A DNA stretch of 64,000 nt from Halomicroarcula saliterrae (lineage in GTDB: Archaea > Halobacteriota > Halobacteria > Halobacteriales > Haloarculaceae): NCBI RefSeq assembly GCF_031624395.1, contig NZ_JAMQON010000004.1, forward strand, positions 1 to 64,000, in the 5' to 3' direction. Position numbers and translations under genes: made by a program. Shown here piece by piece: positions 16,619-25,280 of this stretch. The notes below the pieces were generated by a model. The model was not told where the DNA came from. It saw only the letters and a program-made list of their open reading frames with translations, and did not search any database. The stretch's first letter is position 1, and each line of letters starts with the position of its first letter.

Positions 16619-17679
16619 GCGACCACCGCCTCCGGGGCGACGTCGGCGAGCAAGCCGCGAACGCGGTCGGTCGTCTCCGCCCAGTCGGGGTGGCGTTCGT
16701 AGCGCGCTCTGGCCGCCCGCCCCATCGCGGCCAGCCGGTCGCGGTCGCGGGCCAGCGCCCCCACCGCCTCGGCGACGGCGACGGGGTCGTCGGGGTCGAC
16801 GAGCACGCCCGTCTCGCCGTCGGTGACGACGTCGTTCGCGCCGCCGGCTCGCGAGGCGATCGCGGGCAGGCCGAAGCTCATCCCCTCCAGGTAAACGATG
16901 CCAAAGCCCTCGTAGCGCGAGGGGACCGCGAGAACGTGACTCGTTGCGAGCGTCGCGGCCAGGTCGTCGTCGGCCAGCCGGCCGGCGAACCGGACGCGGT
17001 CGCCGAGGCCGTGCTCACAGACGCGCTCGCGGACGGAGTCGACGTAGCCGTCGTCGACAGCCCGGCCGACGACAGTCAGTTCGGCGGCCGCGTCGGCGGC
17101 CGCGAGCCCGTCGACGAGCGTGTCCAGCCCCTTCCGGCGCTCGATGTTGCCGACGAAGACGAGCCGGAGCGGCCCCTCGTGGGCCCGGGACTCGATGCGG
17201 TCGGGGTCGACCTCGGGGTCGAACCGGTCGCCGGCCGGCGGCGCGAGGACGGTCGAGTCGCGCTCGACGCCGAGGTCGGTGACGACGCGTCGGGTCGCCG
17301 TGCTGTTGCAGACGACGGCGTCGACGGTGGCCAGATAGCGCCGCTCGACGGCGCGGTACACCGGGCGCAGCCGCCGCGGTTCGCTCGCCCGCAGGTGGTG
17401 GACGACGCTGACGACGGGGTAGGGGAGGTGGCGGTTCGTCCGGACGAGCGACGGGTGGGCCAGCTCGTCCTGAAGCATCACGTCCACGTCGACGTCGAGG
17501 CGCCGCCGGAGCCGGCGGGAGCCGTTGTCGAGCAGCCCGCGGGCGTAGTCGCGCCAGGGGAGCTCGACGACCTCGACCGTCTCGCCGGCCCGGCGCAGCT
17601 CCTCGACGAGGCGCCGGTCGTAGCGAAAGCCCCCGGAGCGCTCGTCGAGGCTTCCGTACAGCGTCAGCCCGACCGTCAT
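16615..17679 (-). CDS. Glycosyltransferase family 4 protein
   Basis: This 354-aa GT-B enzyme has RLVFVGNIERRKGLDTLVDG (about 177-196) and the E-x7-E nucleotide-sugar motif as PSRYEGFGIVYLEGMSFGLP (about 255-274), followed by GGANDVVTDGETGVLVDP. It would transfer a sugar from a nucleotide donor at the cytoplasmic face. The ATG overlaps the stop of the pterin synthase-like gene (ATGA) and its own stop overlaps the methyltransferase start. Three genes are therefore tightly coupled, which implies a joint pathway. The acceptor is unknown. Confidence 0.9.
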   Translation of the reverse strand: MTVGLTLYGSLDERSGGFRYDRRLVEELRRAGETVEVVELPWRDYARGLLDNGSRRLRRRLDVDVDVMLQDELAHPSLVRTNRHLPYPVVSVVHHLRASEPRRLRPVYRAVERRYLATVDAVVCNSTATRRVVTDLGVERDSTVLAPPAGDRFDPEVDPDRIESRAHEGPLRLVFVGNIERRKGLDTLVDGLAAADAAAELTVVGRAVDDGYVDSVRERVCEHGLGDRVRFAGRLADDDLAATLATSHVLAVPSRYEGFGIVYLEGMSFGLPAIASRAGGANDVVTDGETGVLVDPDDPVAVAEAVGALARDRDRLAAMGRAARARYERHPDWAETTDRVRGLLADVAPEAVVA

Positions 17680-18053
17680 ACAGCTGCGTCGTAGCTCGCT
17701 GCGGCCTCGTCGTCCTCCCAGACGGTCACGGCGAGCTCTGTGACGGTGTCGTCGGTGACGGCCTCGGTCACGCGCTCGAAGATGACGCGGGCGAACCGCT
17801 CGACGCTGGGGTTGTACGTCTCGAACTCCGGGAGGTCGTTGAGCAGGGAATCCCGGTAGCGCGACGACAGCGAGGACAGCGCCGCCTCGGCGTCGTCGAT
17901 GTCGACCAGATAGTCGTACTCGTTTAGCTCCGGCCCGCGAAAGCGCAGTTCTACCTCGTAGTGATGGGAGTGGGGCTCACCCTCGGGACCCGGGTCCGGG
18001 ACGGTGAGGTAGTGCTGTGCCACGAAGTCGGTCAGCACTGTCGTCGAATACAC
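17676..18053 (-). CDS. 6-pyruvoyl-tetrahydropterin synthase / QueD family protein
   Basis: This 125-aa protein (GTG start) has the family zinc histidines: H14 in VAQHYL and the pair in GEPHSHHYEVELRF. It also has the NPSVERFARVIFERV motif (usual NPTxE). The catalytic Cys of QueD/PTPS is not evident, so the reaction may differ from classic pyruvoyl-tetrahydropterin formation. It begins 45 nt after the dehydrogenase stop and overlaps the glycosyltransferase start by 4 nt. Co-occurrence with GTP cyclohydrolase III in the same run suggests a pterin-related or flavin-related small molecule. Confidence 0.85.
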   Translation of the reverse strand: MYSTTVLTDFVAQHYLTVPDPGPEGEPHSHHYEVELRFRGPELNEYDYLVDIDDAEAALSSLSSRYRDSLLNDLPEFETYNPSVERFARVIFERVTEAVTDDTVTELAVTVWEDDEAAASYDAAV

Positions 18054-18098
18054 GGCCGAAACCAGGGCCGGGCGCTACCTAAATCCGAAGGGTCCCCG

Positions 18099-19085
18099 CT
18101 ACTCGTAGGTGAGCGCGACCTGGACGGCGTCGTCCGGCCGTTCGTCGAGCAGGCGGTACGCCTCCGGAGCGCGCTCGATGCCGAACTCGTGGGTGCAAAG
18201 CGCCGAGAGGTCGGTGTCGGACAGCCAGGACCGGACCACGTCGAGGCGCCGGTCCTTGTCCCAGCGGTCGGCGTGGTCCGGGTCGATGCGGCTGACCTGA
18301 CTGCTCCGGACGCGGATGTGGCTCCGGTGGTAGGCGGCCCCGAGGTCGAGCTGGACGTCCTTGGTGCCGTACCACGAGCCGACGATGACCCGGCCCGCGT
18401 AGCCGGTAGCGTCGATAGCGTCGTCGAGGGCGGTCGGGTTCCCCGAGAGCTCGAACGCGATGTCGGGGTCCTCGATAGCCGCGTCGAGCCCGTCGGGCGC
18501 GACGGAGCGGTCCGCACCGAGTGCCTCCGAGAGTTCGCGTCGGGCGCCACAGGGGTCTACCGTGACGAGTGTCGCGAGGGGGAACTCCGACAGCAGCGCG
18601 GTCGTCAACAGGCCGACCGGCCCCTGGCCGAACACCGCCACTCGCGCGCCGATTCGCGGACGGGCGTCCATGACGAAGTTGACCGCCGCCTCGACGTTCG
18701 GGATGAACAGCGCCCGTTCGGGGGCGAGGGTCGTCGGGACGAGCGTCTCGGGGTCGGCGAGGAAGTGGCTCTCGTGTGGGTTGAACGCGAACACGCGGCG
18801 GTCGAGCCAGTCGTCGTCGACGTCGCTGCCGACGGCGGTGACGCGGCCGACGGCCGCGTAGCCGTATTTGAGTGGGTAGGAGAAGGTGCCATCGAGCGCC
18901 TCGATGGTCTCGTCGGTGGGTAGCTCCCCGGGGACCTCCTCGCGGTACACCAGCAGTTCGGTCCCGGGACTGATACCGGACCGCTCGGTCCGGACGCGGA
19001 CCTGCGCCGGACCGGGGTCGCCTATCGGTTCCTCGCGGACCGCCACCGACTTCCCACCGGTGAAGTACAGCGCCCGGCCGGTCAT
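18099..19085 (-). CDS. Zinc-type medium-chain dehydrogenase (threonine/BchC-like)
   Basis: This 328-aa MDR protein opens with RALYFTGGKSVAVREEPIGD and ERSGISPGTELLVYR, a pattern shared with zinc-binding dehydrogenases annotated as BchC-like. A Rossmann motif AVFGQGPVGLLTTALL lies near 175-190. The catalytic zinc Cys of alcohol dehydrogenases is replaced by SGISPGTE, so metal use is uncertain. It is first in the coupled run dehydrogenase, pterin synthase, glycosyltransferase, methyltransferase, GTP cyclohydrolase III. I recall similar gene neighbourhoods in other haloarchaea, but no pathway is known to me. Confidence 0.87.
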   Translation of the reverse strand: MTGRALYFTGGKSVAVREEPIGDPGPAQVRVRTERSGISPGTELLVYREEVPGELPTDETIEALDGTFSYPLKYGYAAVGRVTAVGSDVDDDWLDRRVFAFNPHESHFLADPETLVPTTLAPERALFIPNVEAAVNFVMDARPRIGARVAVFGQGPVGLLTTALLSEFPLATLVTVDPCGARRELSEALGADRSVAPDGLDAAIEDPDIAFELSGNPTALDDAIDATGYAGRVIVGSWYGTKDVQLDLGAAYHRSHIRVRSSQVSRIDPDHADRWDKDRRLDVVRSWLSDTDLSALCTHEFGIERAPEAYRLLDERPDDAVQVALTYE

Positions 19086-19287
19086 CGGTCAGTGTGCGGT
19101 CGTACCGCTGTCGCCGTAGCGCCCGCCACTCTACACCCGGCGCGATCGCCGTTTCGTCCTCGCTGGGAATGCACGTCCGAGATGGAGGGCTTGTTCGGTA
19201 AAAAGGTACGCTCCGTCCGCCCGGCCGCCGGTCGGTTCGACCGTCGGCGCTCCGGAACGCCGCTCCGCCGGCCACACCGAGCGGGGC

Positions 19288-20157
19288 TCACAGATACCCC
19301 AGCGCGTCGAGGCGGTCGCGGTCGGAGTCGGCGCCGTACACCCGCGAAATCGGCAGTGGCTCCGGGGGGTCGAGCGACGGCGTCCGGCCGGCGCGGTCGA
19401 CGCCCGTCGCCTCCGCCCACGGGACCGTAAGCAGCGCCGGGACGGGCGTGTACATCGGGTGGCCGTAGAGCCCCCACTCCCCGAAGAGGTTGCCGTGGTC
19501 GGCCGTGACCACGGCGCGGCCGTCGACGTTGTCGAGCAGGGCCGCCACCTCGTCGAGGACGTACCGGAGATTCGCCTCGTAGGCGGCCCACACCCGCTCT
19601 GTCCGCACCTCGCCCCGGCGAAGCAAGACCCATGGGTTCGCGGTGTTGCTGTGGCTGCCGGTGCGGGCGATGCCGTCGTCTCCCGCTATCGGGTCGGGGA
19701 CGAAGGGGTGGTGGGGTTGCATGTAGTGGACGACCAGCCGGTCGGGGTCGCGCTCGCGCGCCGCGGCGATAGCGCGGTCCGTGACCGCCGCCGCCGGCAC
19801 CGTCCCGCGGTCGTCGTCCCAGGCGTACTTCCAGACCTCGTCGAGCGCGGCGAAGGCGTCGGCGTCGAGATACCGGTCGGTCCACGTGTTCCCGGTGACC
19901 ATCACCGTCCGACCGGTTTCGGGGTGGTCCAGAAACGTGTTTTCGAGCCACTCGGAGGACGAACTGCCGACCGAGCGGACCGCCTCGACGCCGTCGAGGA
20001 ACGCCACGTCGGGAGCGACCGCCCGCAGGACGTCGGCCCGACAGGCGTCCAGCACCACGAGCACGTCCCACTCGCGCTCGAAGACGCTGGTGCCGTAGTC
20101 GAGCCGGCGGCCGACGGCCTGCAGGGCGCGCAGATAGGCCGTTCCGAGCCGGCTCAT
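19288..20157 (-). CDS. Alkaline phosphatase/sulfatase superfamily protein
   Basis: The protein is 289 aa from ATG 20157; a GTG five codons earlier is less likely. The metal-binding start motif is DVLVVLDACRADVLRAV (about 30-46) and the second is VVTADHGNLFGEWGLYGHP (about 230-248), both typical of the alkaline phosphatase/sulfatase fold. The nucleophile region GSSSSEWLENTF lacks C/S-x-P-x-R. At 289 aa it is shorter than full sulfatases. It may act as a phosphodiesterase/phosphatase or in surface-polymer modification. It is divergent from the fusion gene at 20246. Confidence 0.8.
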   Translation of the reverse strand: MSRLGTAYLRALQAVGRRLDYGTSVFEREWDVLVVLDACRADVLRAVAPDVAFLDGVEAVRSVGSSSSEWLENTFLDHPETGRTVMVTGNTWTDRYLDADAFAALDEVWKYAWDDDRGTVPAAAVTDRAIAAARERDPDRLVVHYMQPHHPFVPDPIAGDDGIARTGSHSNTANPWVLLRRGEVRTERVWAAYEANLRYVLDEVAALLDNVDGRAVVTADHGNLFGEWGLYGHPMYTPVPALLTVPWAEATGVDRAGRTPSLDPPEPLPISRVYGADSDRDRLDALGYL

Positions 20158-20245
20158 TCCCGGTTCCGTCACGGCCCGAGTTGGGTTCGGACCGACAAAA
20201 CGCCTCCGGCGGGGAAGCTATGTAGCTCGCGCCCCCCGTCTCGGT

Positions 20246-22216
20246 GTGCACTGTCTGTTCGTCGGAGCCGGCGCGATAGCGGACGAGTACGCGGCCGGCC
20301 TCGCGGGGAGTCCGCTCTCGCTTGCCGGCGTCTGTGACCTCGACGGCGACCGGGCGGCCCGGCTCGCCCGGCGCCACGGCTGTCCGGCCTTTACCGACCT
20401 CGACGCCGCGCTCGACGCCGTCGACGCGCCCCTCGTCGTGAACCTGACGAGCCACGCCGCCCACGCACCGGTGACCCGGACCGCGCTCGAAGCGGGCCGT
20501 CACGTCTACTCCCAGAAGCCGCTGGCGCTCGACGCCGGGACTGCCGGGGACCTGCTGGCGCTCGCCCGTGAGCGGAGTCTCGCGCTCGGCTGTGCGCCCG
20601 GCACGCCGCGGGCCCCCGCCCAGCGACGAGCGGGGCGGCTGCTCGCCGACGGTCGACTCGGCCCGGTTCGGCTCGGCTACGCCCACGCCCACGTCGGCCG
20701 CGTCACCGACTGGCACGACCGGCCCGACTCGTTCCTCTCTATCGGGCCGCTGTACGACGGCGGCGTCTACCCGCTCGCCCTGCTGGTCGCGTGGTTCGGC
20801 CCGGTCGACCGGGTCCGCGTCGCCGACGCGCTCGACCCCTGGCCCGACCGGGAGACGCGACGGCCGTCGGTACCGAGCCACGTCGAGGCGACGCTCGAAT
20901 TCGCCTCGGGGCCGGTCGTCCGGCTGACCGCGAGCTTCTACGCTCCCCACCGCAGCCGGGAGTTCTACGGGCTGGAACTGCACGGCGACGACGGTTCGCT
21001 GTATCTGTCCGGCACCGGCGCGATGGACGACAGTCCCGACGCGCTCCGCTTCGGTCGGGTCGGCCGGGAGTACACCGACGTGCCCGCCCAGACGCCGACG
21101 CGGCCCTACGCCTACGTCGACGCCGTCTCCCGCCTCGCCGCGAGCGTCGACGACGGGCGCCCCTCGCGGGCGACCGGGAAGCGCGGCGCCCACGTCGTCG
21201 CGGTCTGTAACGCCGTCGAGACAGCCGCCGACTCCGGCGGTCCGGTCGCCGTCGCTGACTTCGGGGCGCAGGCCGACCCGGTTCCCGCCCCTGCCGCGAC
21301 GCCGCCGTCGCGGGTGCCGACGCCGGCGGCGAACTCGCTGCGCCTGCCGCCCGTCGGCTTCGGCTGCTCGCGCTACCGCGACGGGGAGTACGTCGACCGG
21401 GTCGACTCCGTCGCGACGGCGCTCGATGCGGGCTACCGCCTGCTCGACAGCGCCGAGCTGTACGGCAACGAACACCGCATCGGGGAGCTGCTTTCCGCCC
21501 CGGGGACCGCCGACCGCGACCACCTGTTCGTCCTCGGGAAACCCTGGCGCACGAACCACCGCCGCGACCGGATGCTACGGGCGTGTCGGGGGAGCCTCGC
21601 CGAGCTCGGTATCGAGGCCTTCGACTGCTACGCGCTCCACTGGCCGGAGGCGTGGGCACACCGGGGCCCGCTGGACCGGCTGTCGGAGAAGCCCGTCGAG
21701 CGACAGGAGGCGCTGACGTTCCCCGAGGGCGAGGACGGCGACATCGAGACGGCCGAGATACCACTGGCGCGAGCGTGGGCGAACCTGGAGGCGGTCCGCG
21801 AGCGCGGGCTGGCGCGCACGCTCGGCGTCTGTAACGTCTCGCTGGCGCAACTGGAGACGGTTCTGGAAACGGGAACCGTCCGGCCGGCGCTCGTCCAGAT
21901 AGAGCGCCACCCGTACCAGCCACGGCGCGACCTCGTGGCGTTCTGTCACGAGCGGGGCATCCGCGTCGTCGCCCACTCTCCCCTGTCGGCCCCGGGACTG
22001 CTCGACGAGCCCGTGCTTGCCGATATCGCCGACACGCTCGGGCTCTCGCCGGCCGGAGTCGTCCTCGCGTGGAACGCGACCCGTGGCGTGGTCCCCATCC
22101 CGTCGAGCACGACGCCCGGACACGTCGTCGCGAACCTGGCGGCGGTCGGCGAGCGACTGTCCGAGGCGGCCTGTGCCCGCATCGACGCGCTCCGGGACCC
22201 GAGCTTCGAGCGGTGA
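20246..22216 (+). CDS. Gfo/Idh/MocA oxidoreductase fused to an aldo/keto reductase
   Basis: This is a 656-aa two-enzyme fusion. Residues 1 to about 345 form a Gfo/Idh/MocA-type NAD(P) oxidoreductase: LFVGAGAIADEYAAGL at 4-19, HVYSQKPLALDA near 90 (QKP for the usual EKP), and a C-terminal sandwich. After a Pro/Ala linker (about 346-362) comes a full aldo/keto reductase: LPPVGFGCSRYRDG, then DAGYRLLDSAELYGNEHRIG with Asp and Tyr, VLGKPWR with Lys and YALHWPE with His. The catalytic tetrad is complete. Both halves appear intact, so the protein may carry out two coupled redox steps on one sugar-like substrate. The start is GTG. Confidence 0.88.
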   Translation: MHCLFVGAGAIADEYAAGLAGSPLSLAGVCDLDGDRAARLARRHGCPAFTDLDAALDAVDAPLVVNLTSHAAHAPVTRTALEAGRHVYSQKPLALDAGTAGDLLALARERSLALGCAPGTPRAPAQRRAGRLLADGRLGPVRLGYAHAHVGRVTDWHDRPDSFLSIGPLYDGGVYPLALLVAWFGPVDRVRVADALDPWPDRETRRPSVPSHVEATLEFASGPVVRLTASFYAPHRSREFYGLELHGDDGSLYLSGTGAMDDSPDALRFGRVGREYTDVPAQTPTRPYAYVDAVSRLAASVDDGRPSRATGKRGAHVVAVCNAVETAADSGGPVAVADFGAQADPVPAPAATPPSRVPTPAANSLRLPPVGFGCSRYRDGEYVDRVDSVATALDAGYRLLDSAELYGNEHRIGELLSAPGTADRDHLFVLGKPWRTNHRRDRMLRACRGSLAELGIEAFDCYALHWPEAWAHRGPLDRLSEKPVERQEALTFPEGEDGDIETAEIPLARAWANLEAVRERGLARTLGVCNVSLAQLETVLETGTVRPALVQIERHPYQPRRDLVAFCHERGIRVVAHSPLSAPGLLDEPVLADIADTLGLSPAGVVLAWNATRGVVPIPSSTTPGHVVANLAAVGERLSEAACARIDALRDPSFER

Positions 22217-22261
22217 GGCGAGCGACCGCACCATTATAATCGAGAGCAACGATTGTGGGGT

Positions 22262-22648
22262 ATGGAAACGGCCGAAACGCGGGACCTGTCGCTCGACGTA
22301 ACGTCTCTGACCGGAGTCCACTGGCTCGGCGTGGTCGCCGCGCTCGTGACGGCTGCCGTCCATCTCCTGCTCGGCATCAGGATGTTGCCGTCGGGCATCG
22401 GCATCAGCTTCGTCCTCGCTGGGCTGGGCTTTCTCGGCGGTATCGCCCTCGTTCTGGTCGACTACCGCCGGCGGGCAGTCTACGCCGTCGGCATCCCCTT
22501 TACCTTCGTCCAGATACCGCTGTGGTACTACGCCAACTTCGTCGCCCTCGGGAAGTCGTTCCCGGCCGAAGTCGGCACGCTCGGGGCCGTCGACAAGGTC
22601 GCACAGGTCGTCTTGCTCGCCGTCCTCGTCGCGCTGTTGCGCAACTGA
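22262..22648 (+). CDS. Small four-TM membrane protein
   Basis: This 128-aa protein starts at ATG 22262; an in-frame upstream ATG at 22253 gives two extra residues of little meaning. It has four hydrophobic segments: WLGVVAALVTAAVHLLLG, GIGISFVLAGLGFLGGIAL, RAVYAVGIPFTFVQIPLWYY and VAQVVLLAVLVALL. His in the first segment and RMLPSGIG in the loop recall uncharacterised haloarchaeal DUF membrane proteins. An AT-rich stretch (ATTATAATCG, 22232-22241) about 25 nt upstream is a plausible TATA box. The function is unknown. Confidence 0.72.
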   Translation: METAETRDLSLDVTSLTGVHWLGVVAALVTAAVHLLLGIRMLPSGIGISFVLAGLGFLGGIALVLVDYRRRAVYAVGIPFTFVQIPLWYYANFVALGKSFPAEVGTLGAVDKVAQVVLLAVLVALLRN

Positions 22649-22791
22649 CCCGACTGATTTGGGTGTGCCCTTAAGCGTTCTCGGCCGCAACGTCGGCCAG
22701 AACGCCTGCATGAGCGCGACGAGCACTACGACCGAACGGCGGGGGACACCGGTGGCTGGGGGACGCCAACGGAGGCAACGCGATTCGGGGG

Positions 22792-23568
22792 GTGTGGATG
22801 GCTGGCCGACAGGGTGACCGGTCCGCCCTCCTGGGGCTCCGGGTCGGCCTCCCGGTCGTGGGCGCGCTCTGTCTGACCGCGGCGGTCGGCGCCGTCTTCC
22901 CCGCCGAAGCGATGACCCGCTGGGCGCTGCACCCGGCGGCCGTCGCCGGCGTCTGCTGGGCGGGACAGCTCTGGTTCGCCGGTCGAACCCTGGACGTGAG
23001 CCGAATAGCCGGCTCACCGTACCGGCACGTGTTCGGCCTCGCGAACGCCCTCACGCTGTTCCGGGGGGGCCTCTACGCCGTCGTCGCCGGCTTCGTCGTC
23101 GTCCCGGCGACGACCACGCTGGCGTGGGTCCCGGCGCTGTGTTACGGCGCGGGCGTCGTGCTCGACAGGCTCGACGGCGTCGTCGCCCGGAGCGTCGGGG
23201 AGGAGACAGCGCTGGGCACGCGCCTGGACATGGCCGCCGACACCTTCGGCTTCGTCGTCGCCCCGCTGGTCGCGGTGCTGTGGGGCCGACTGCCCGTCTG
23301 GTATCTCGCCATCTCGGCCGCCCGATACGTCTATCTCGCCGGCGTCCACTGGCGCCGCCTCCGTGGCCGCCGGGTCCACGAGCGACCCGACAGCGACCTC
23401 GGGAAGTACCTCGCTGGCGTCCAGATGGTGTTTATCACCGTCGCGCTCGTCCCGAGCGTGCCGACCGGGGTCGTCTTCGCCGTCGCGCCCGCCGTCCTCG
23501 CGCCGTCGCTCGCCGTGTTCGTCCGGGACTTCCTCTACGTCAGCGGCCGGCTGTCACGCGAGCGCTAG
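22792..23568 (+). CDS. CDP-alcohol phosphatidyltransferase family protein
   Basis: This 258-aa protein starts at GTG 22792, or ATG 22798 (256 aa). The family motif D-x2-DG-x2-AR-x8-G-x3-D-x3-D is complete: DRLDGVVAR at about 123-131, then GTRLDMAAD. It is an integral membrane enzyme with about six hydrophobic segments that would move a phospho-alcohol from a CDP-lipid to an alcohol acceptor, as in archaeal phospholipid headgroup synthesis. The acceptor is not predictable. It lies near other lipid genes (a PAP2 phosphatase at 25281 and, further away, a DAGK-like kinase). Confidence 0.92.
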   Translation: MWMAGRQGDRSALLGLRVGLPVVGALCLTAAVGAVFPAEAMTRWALHPAAVAGVCWAGQLWFAGRTLDVSRIAGSPYRHVFGLANALTLFRGGLYAVVAGFVVVPATTTLAWVPALCYGAGVVLDRLDGVVARSVGEETALGTRLDMAADTFGFVVAPLVAVLWGRLPVWYLAISAARYVYLAGVHWRRLRGRRVHERPDSDLGKYLAGVQMVFITVALVPSVPTGVVFAVAPAVLAPSLAVFVRDFLYVSGRLSRER

Positions 23569-23828
23569 CACTCGTCCCGACAGGCCTGCTGTCGAGAGCC
23601 GACTGCTCTCCGTCCCGCTATCACCGCGAGAAACGCGGACACGACGGGACGTGGCGTGCGAGACTTTATTCCGGAGAACGGTCAATGCAGCCCCAGAGAC
23701 ATGGCCCTCCATAGCTCCGCAGTTCGGACCGGAAGCCACGAACGAAGCCGGTCGAATCCGACAGCGTGTCTAGTTCAGGGACCCTCCTCCCGGGCCACGA
23801 GTTACCAGCGGACCGCCCGAGGGCGTTG

Positions 23829-24674
23829 ATGCCCGATTTCCGCCATCGAATAGCCGACGGGATGGCCCGGACCGGCGACCGGCTGAGGCTCGCGCTCGTT
23901 CCGATGCTGTTTGCACTCCTGGACGTGAGCAAGATACAGTCGACTCTCGCCTTCGAGGGCACCCACTTCGGTCTCCGGTTGGGATTGCCGCTGTCGGTCG
24001 TCACCGTCTGGCAGTTCGTGAGCGTCCCCAGCACCGGCGTCTCGGTGAACACGGGGGTTCCGATCCGGTTTCTCCCGTTCGCTCTCGTGACAGTCCCGGC
24101 CTTGCTGGCGGTGCAGACCGCGCTCACTGCCGGCTACTTCGGGAGCGTCCGGAACGTCCTCAACGGCGACCCGTCGCAGTTCGTCGAGAACAGCCGCCGC
24201 TACTTCCTGCCGTTTCTCGCCCTGACAGCCCTTCCGTATCTCGCGGCGGTCCCCGCCGTCCTCGGAACGGCGAGCGCGACCGGAACCCTCGGTGGTACGG
24301 CCGTGCTGTTCGTCCTGCCGGCGCTCCTCGTTTTCCTCGTCGCGGGATACCTGTTCTACGCGACACCGTATCTGGTCGTGCTCCGAGACACCGGGCTGGT
24401 CGCCGCGGCCCGACAGTCCTACGCGCTCGCAGTGCAGGGCGGCCCGTACGCCTCCTACGCCATCGGCTTTGCCCTGTTCGTCTTCGCCGTCTCGCCGTTT
24501 GCGACGCTGGTCGTGGTCAACGTCCCGTTCGTCGGCGTTCTCGTCGGCGTCCTCGCCGGCGGCTATCTCGGCCTCGGGGCGAACATCGCGACGATGCGGT
24601 TCGTCGCCGACCTCGACCCGGGTTCGTCGGTCGAGGCGTCGTGGCCCTCGGACGCTCCCGAGCGGGCCGACTGA
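23829..24674 (+). CDS. Haloarchaeal multi-TM membrane protein of unknown function
   Basis: The protein is 281 aa from ATG 23829; a GTG at 23766 would add 21 residues without hydrophobic character. It has about six hydrophobic segments, including FLPFALVTVPALLAVQTAL, FLPFLALTALPYLAAVPAVL, AVLFVLPALLVFLVAGYLFY and VGVLVGVLAGGYLGLG. The pattern (residue YFGSVRNVL, then YATPYLVVLRDTGLVAAARQSYAL) resembles integral membrane proteins of the haloarchaeal DUF7847/glycerophosphodiester-like membrane group. I could not confirm a family. Confidence 0.65.
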   Translation: MPDFRHRIADGMARTGDRLRLALVPMLFALLDVSKIQSTLAFEGTHFGLRLGLPLSVVTVWQFVSVPSTGVSVNTGVPIRFLPFALVTVPALLAVQTALTAGYFGSVRNVLNGDPSQFVENSRRYFLPFLALTALPYLAAVPAVLGTASATGTLGGTAVLFVLPALLVFLVAGYLFYATPYLVVLRDTGLVAAARQSYALAVQGGPYASYAIGFALFVFAVSPFATLVVVNVPFVGVLVGVLAGGYLGLGANIATMRFVADLDPGSSVEASWPSDAPERAD

Positions 24675-24747
24675 CCGCCGGCGGGACAGCGCACAAACGA
24701 CTCCCGCCGCGGCCAGCGCTGATGTAGCTCGCCCTCCTACGGACCCC

Positions 24748-25224
24748 ATGCTCTTCCCGACGCACCTGCTCGCGGCCGCAGTGCTGGGCCGCGTCTCGCG
24801 GCTGTCGCCGCTGTGGCTCGTCGTCGGGACGGCGCTGCCCGACGCGGTCGACAAGCCGCTGGCGACGGTGGGCGTCGTCGACCTGTACCACTCCGTCGGC
24901 CACTCGGCGCTCCTGCTCGCGGTGGCCGTCCCGGTCGCGCTGACCGGGCGGACCGGGCTCGCGCTGGCGGTCGGCTGGGGACTGCACCTCCTGCTCGACG
25001 CGGTGCACGTCGTCGTGAACGGCCGACCCGGGGACGCCGTCTTTCTGCTCTGGCCGGTCGCCGTGCCGGCCGACCCGCTCGCGCTCCCGCCGGGGTCGTT
25101 CTTCCTGTACTACCTCGGTTCGCCGTCGTTCTACCTCGAAGCCGTGTTCTGGCTCGTGGTGGTCGGCGCCGCCCTCGTCGAGTGGTACAGCGGGGGGACA
25201 CCGCTCGGCGAACGGTCCGGCTAG
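24748..25224 (+). CDS. Membrane-bound metal-dependent hydrolase-like protein (DUF457-like)
   Basis: The protein is 158 aa from ATG 24748; the longer frame running from 24292 is a shadow of the upstream gene. It has four hydrophobic segments with conserved metal-type residues placed as in the YdjM/DUF457 family: FPTHLLAAAVLG (His6), GTALPDAVDKP (Asp pair), LYHSVGHSALLL and WGLHLLLDAVHVV. A membrane hydrolase is possible, but no substrate is known. It lies upstream of the PAP2 phosphatase gene by 56 nt, so they may be co-transcribed. Confidence 0.72.
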   Translation: MLFPTHLLAAAVLGRVSRLSPLWLVVGTALPDAVDKPLATVGVVDLYHSVGHSALLLAVAVPVALTGRTGLALAVGWGLHLLLDAVHVVVNGRPGDAVFLLWPVAVPADPLALPPGSFFLYYLGSPSFYLEAVFWLVVVGAALVEWYSGGTPLGERSG

Positions 25225-25280
25225 GCCAGTCGGCCCGCGAAAGCTATGCGGCCACGGCGGTTACGAGGGGATATCCCTCG

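Noticed and set aside
23569-23828. Possible tRNA or small RNA in the gap before the 281-aa membrane protein
   Set aside because: I saw no cloverleaf or CCA-end pattern and no convincing hairpin series; nothing supportable.
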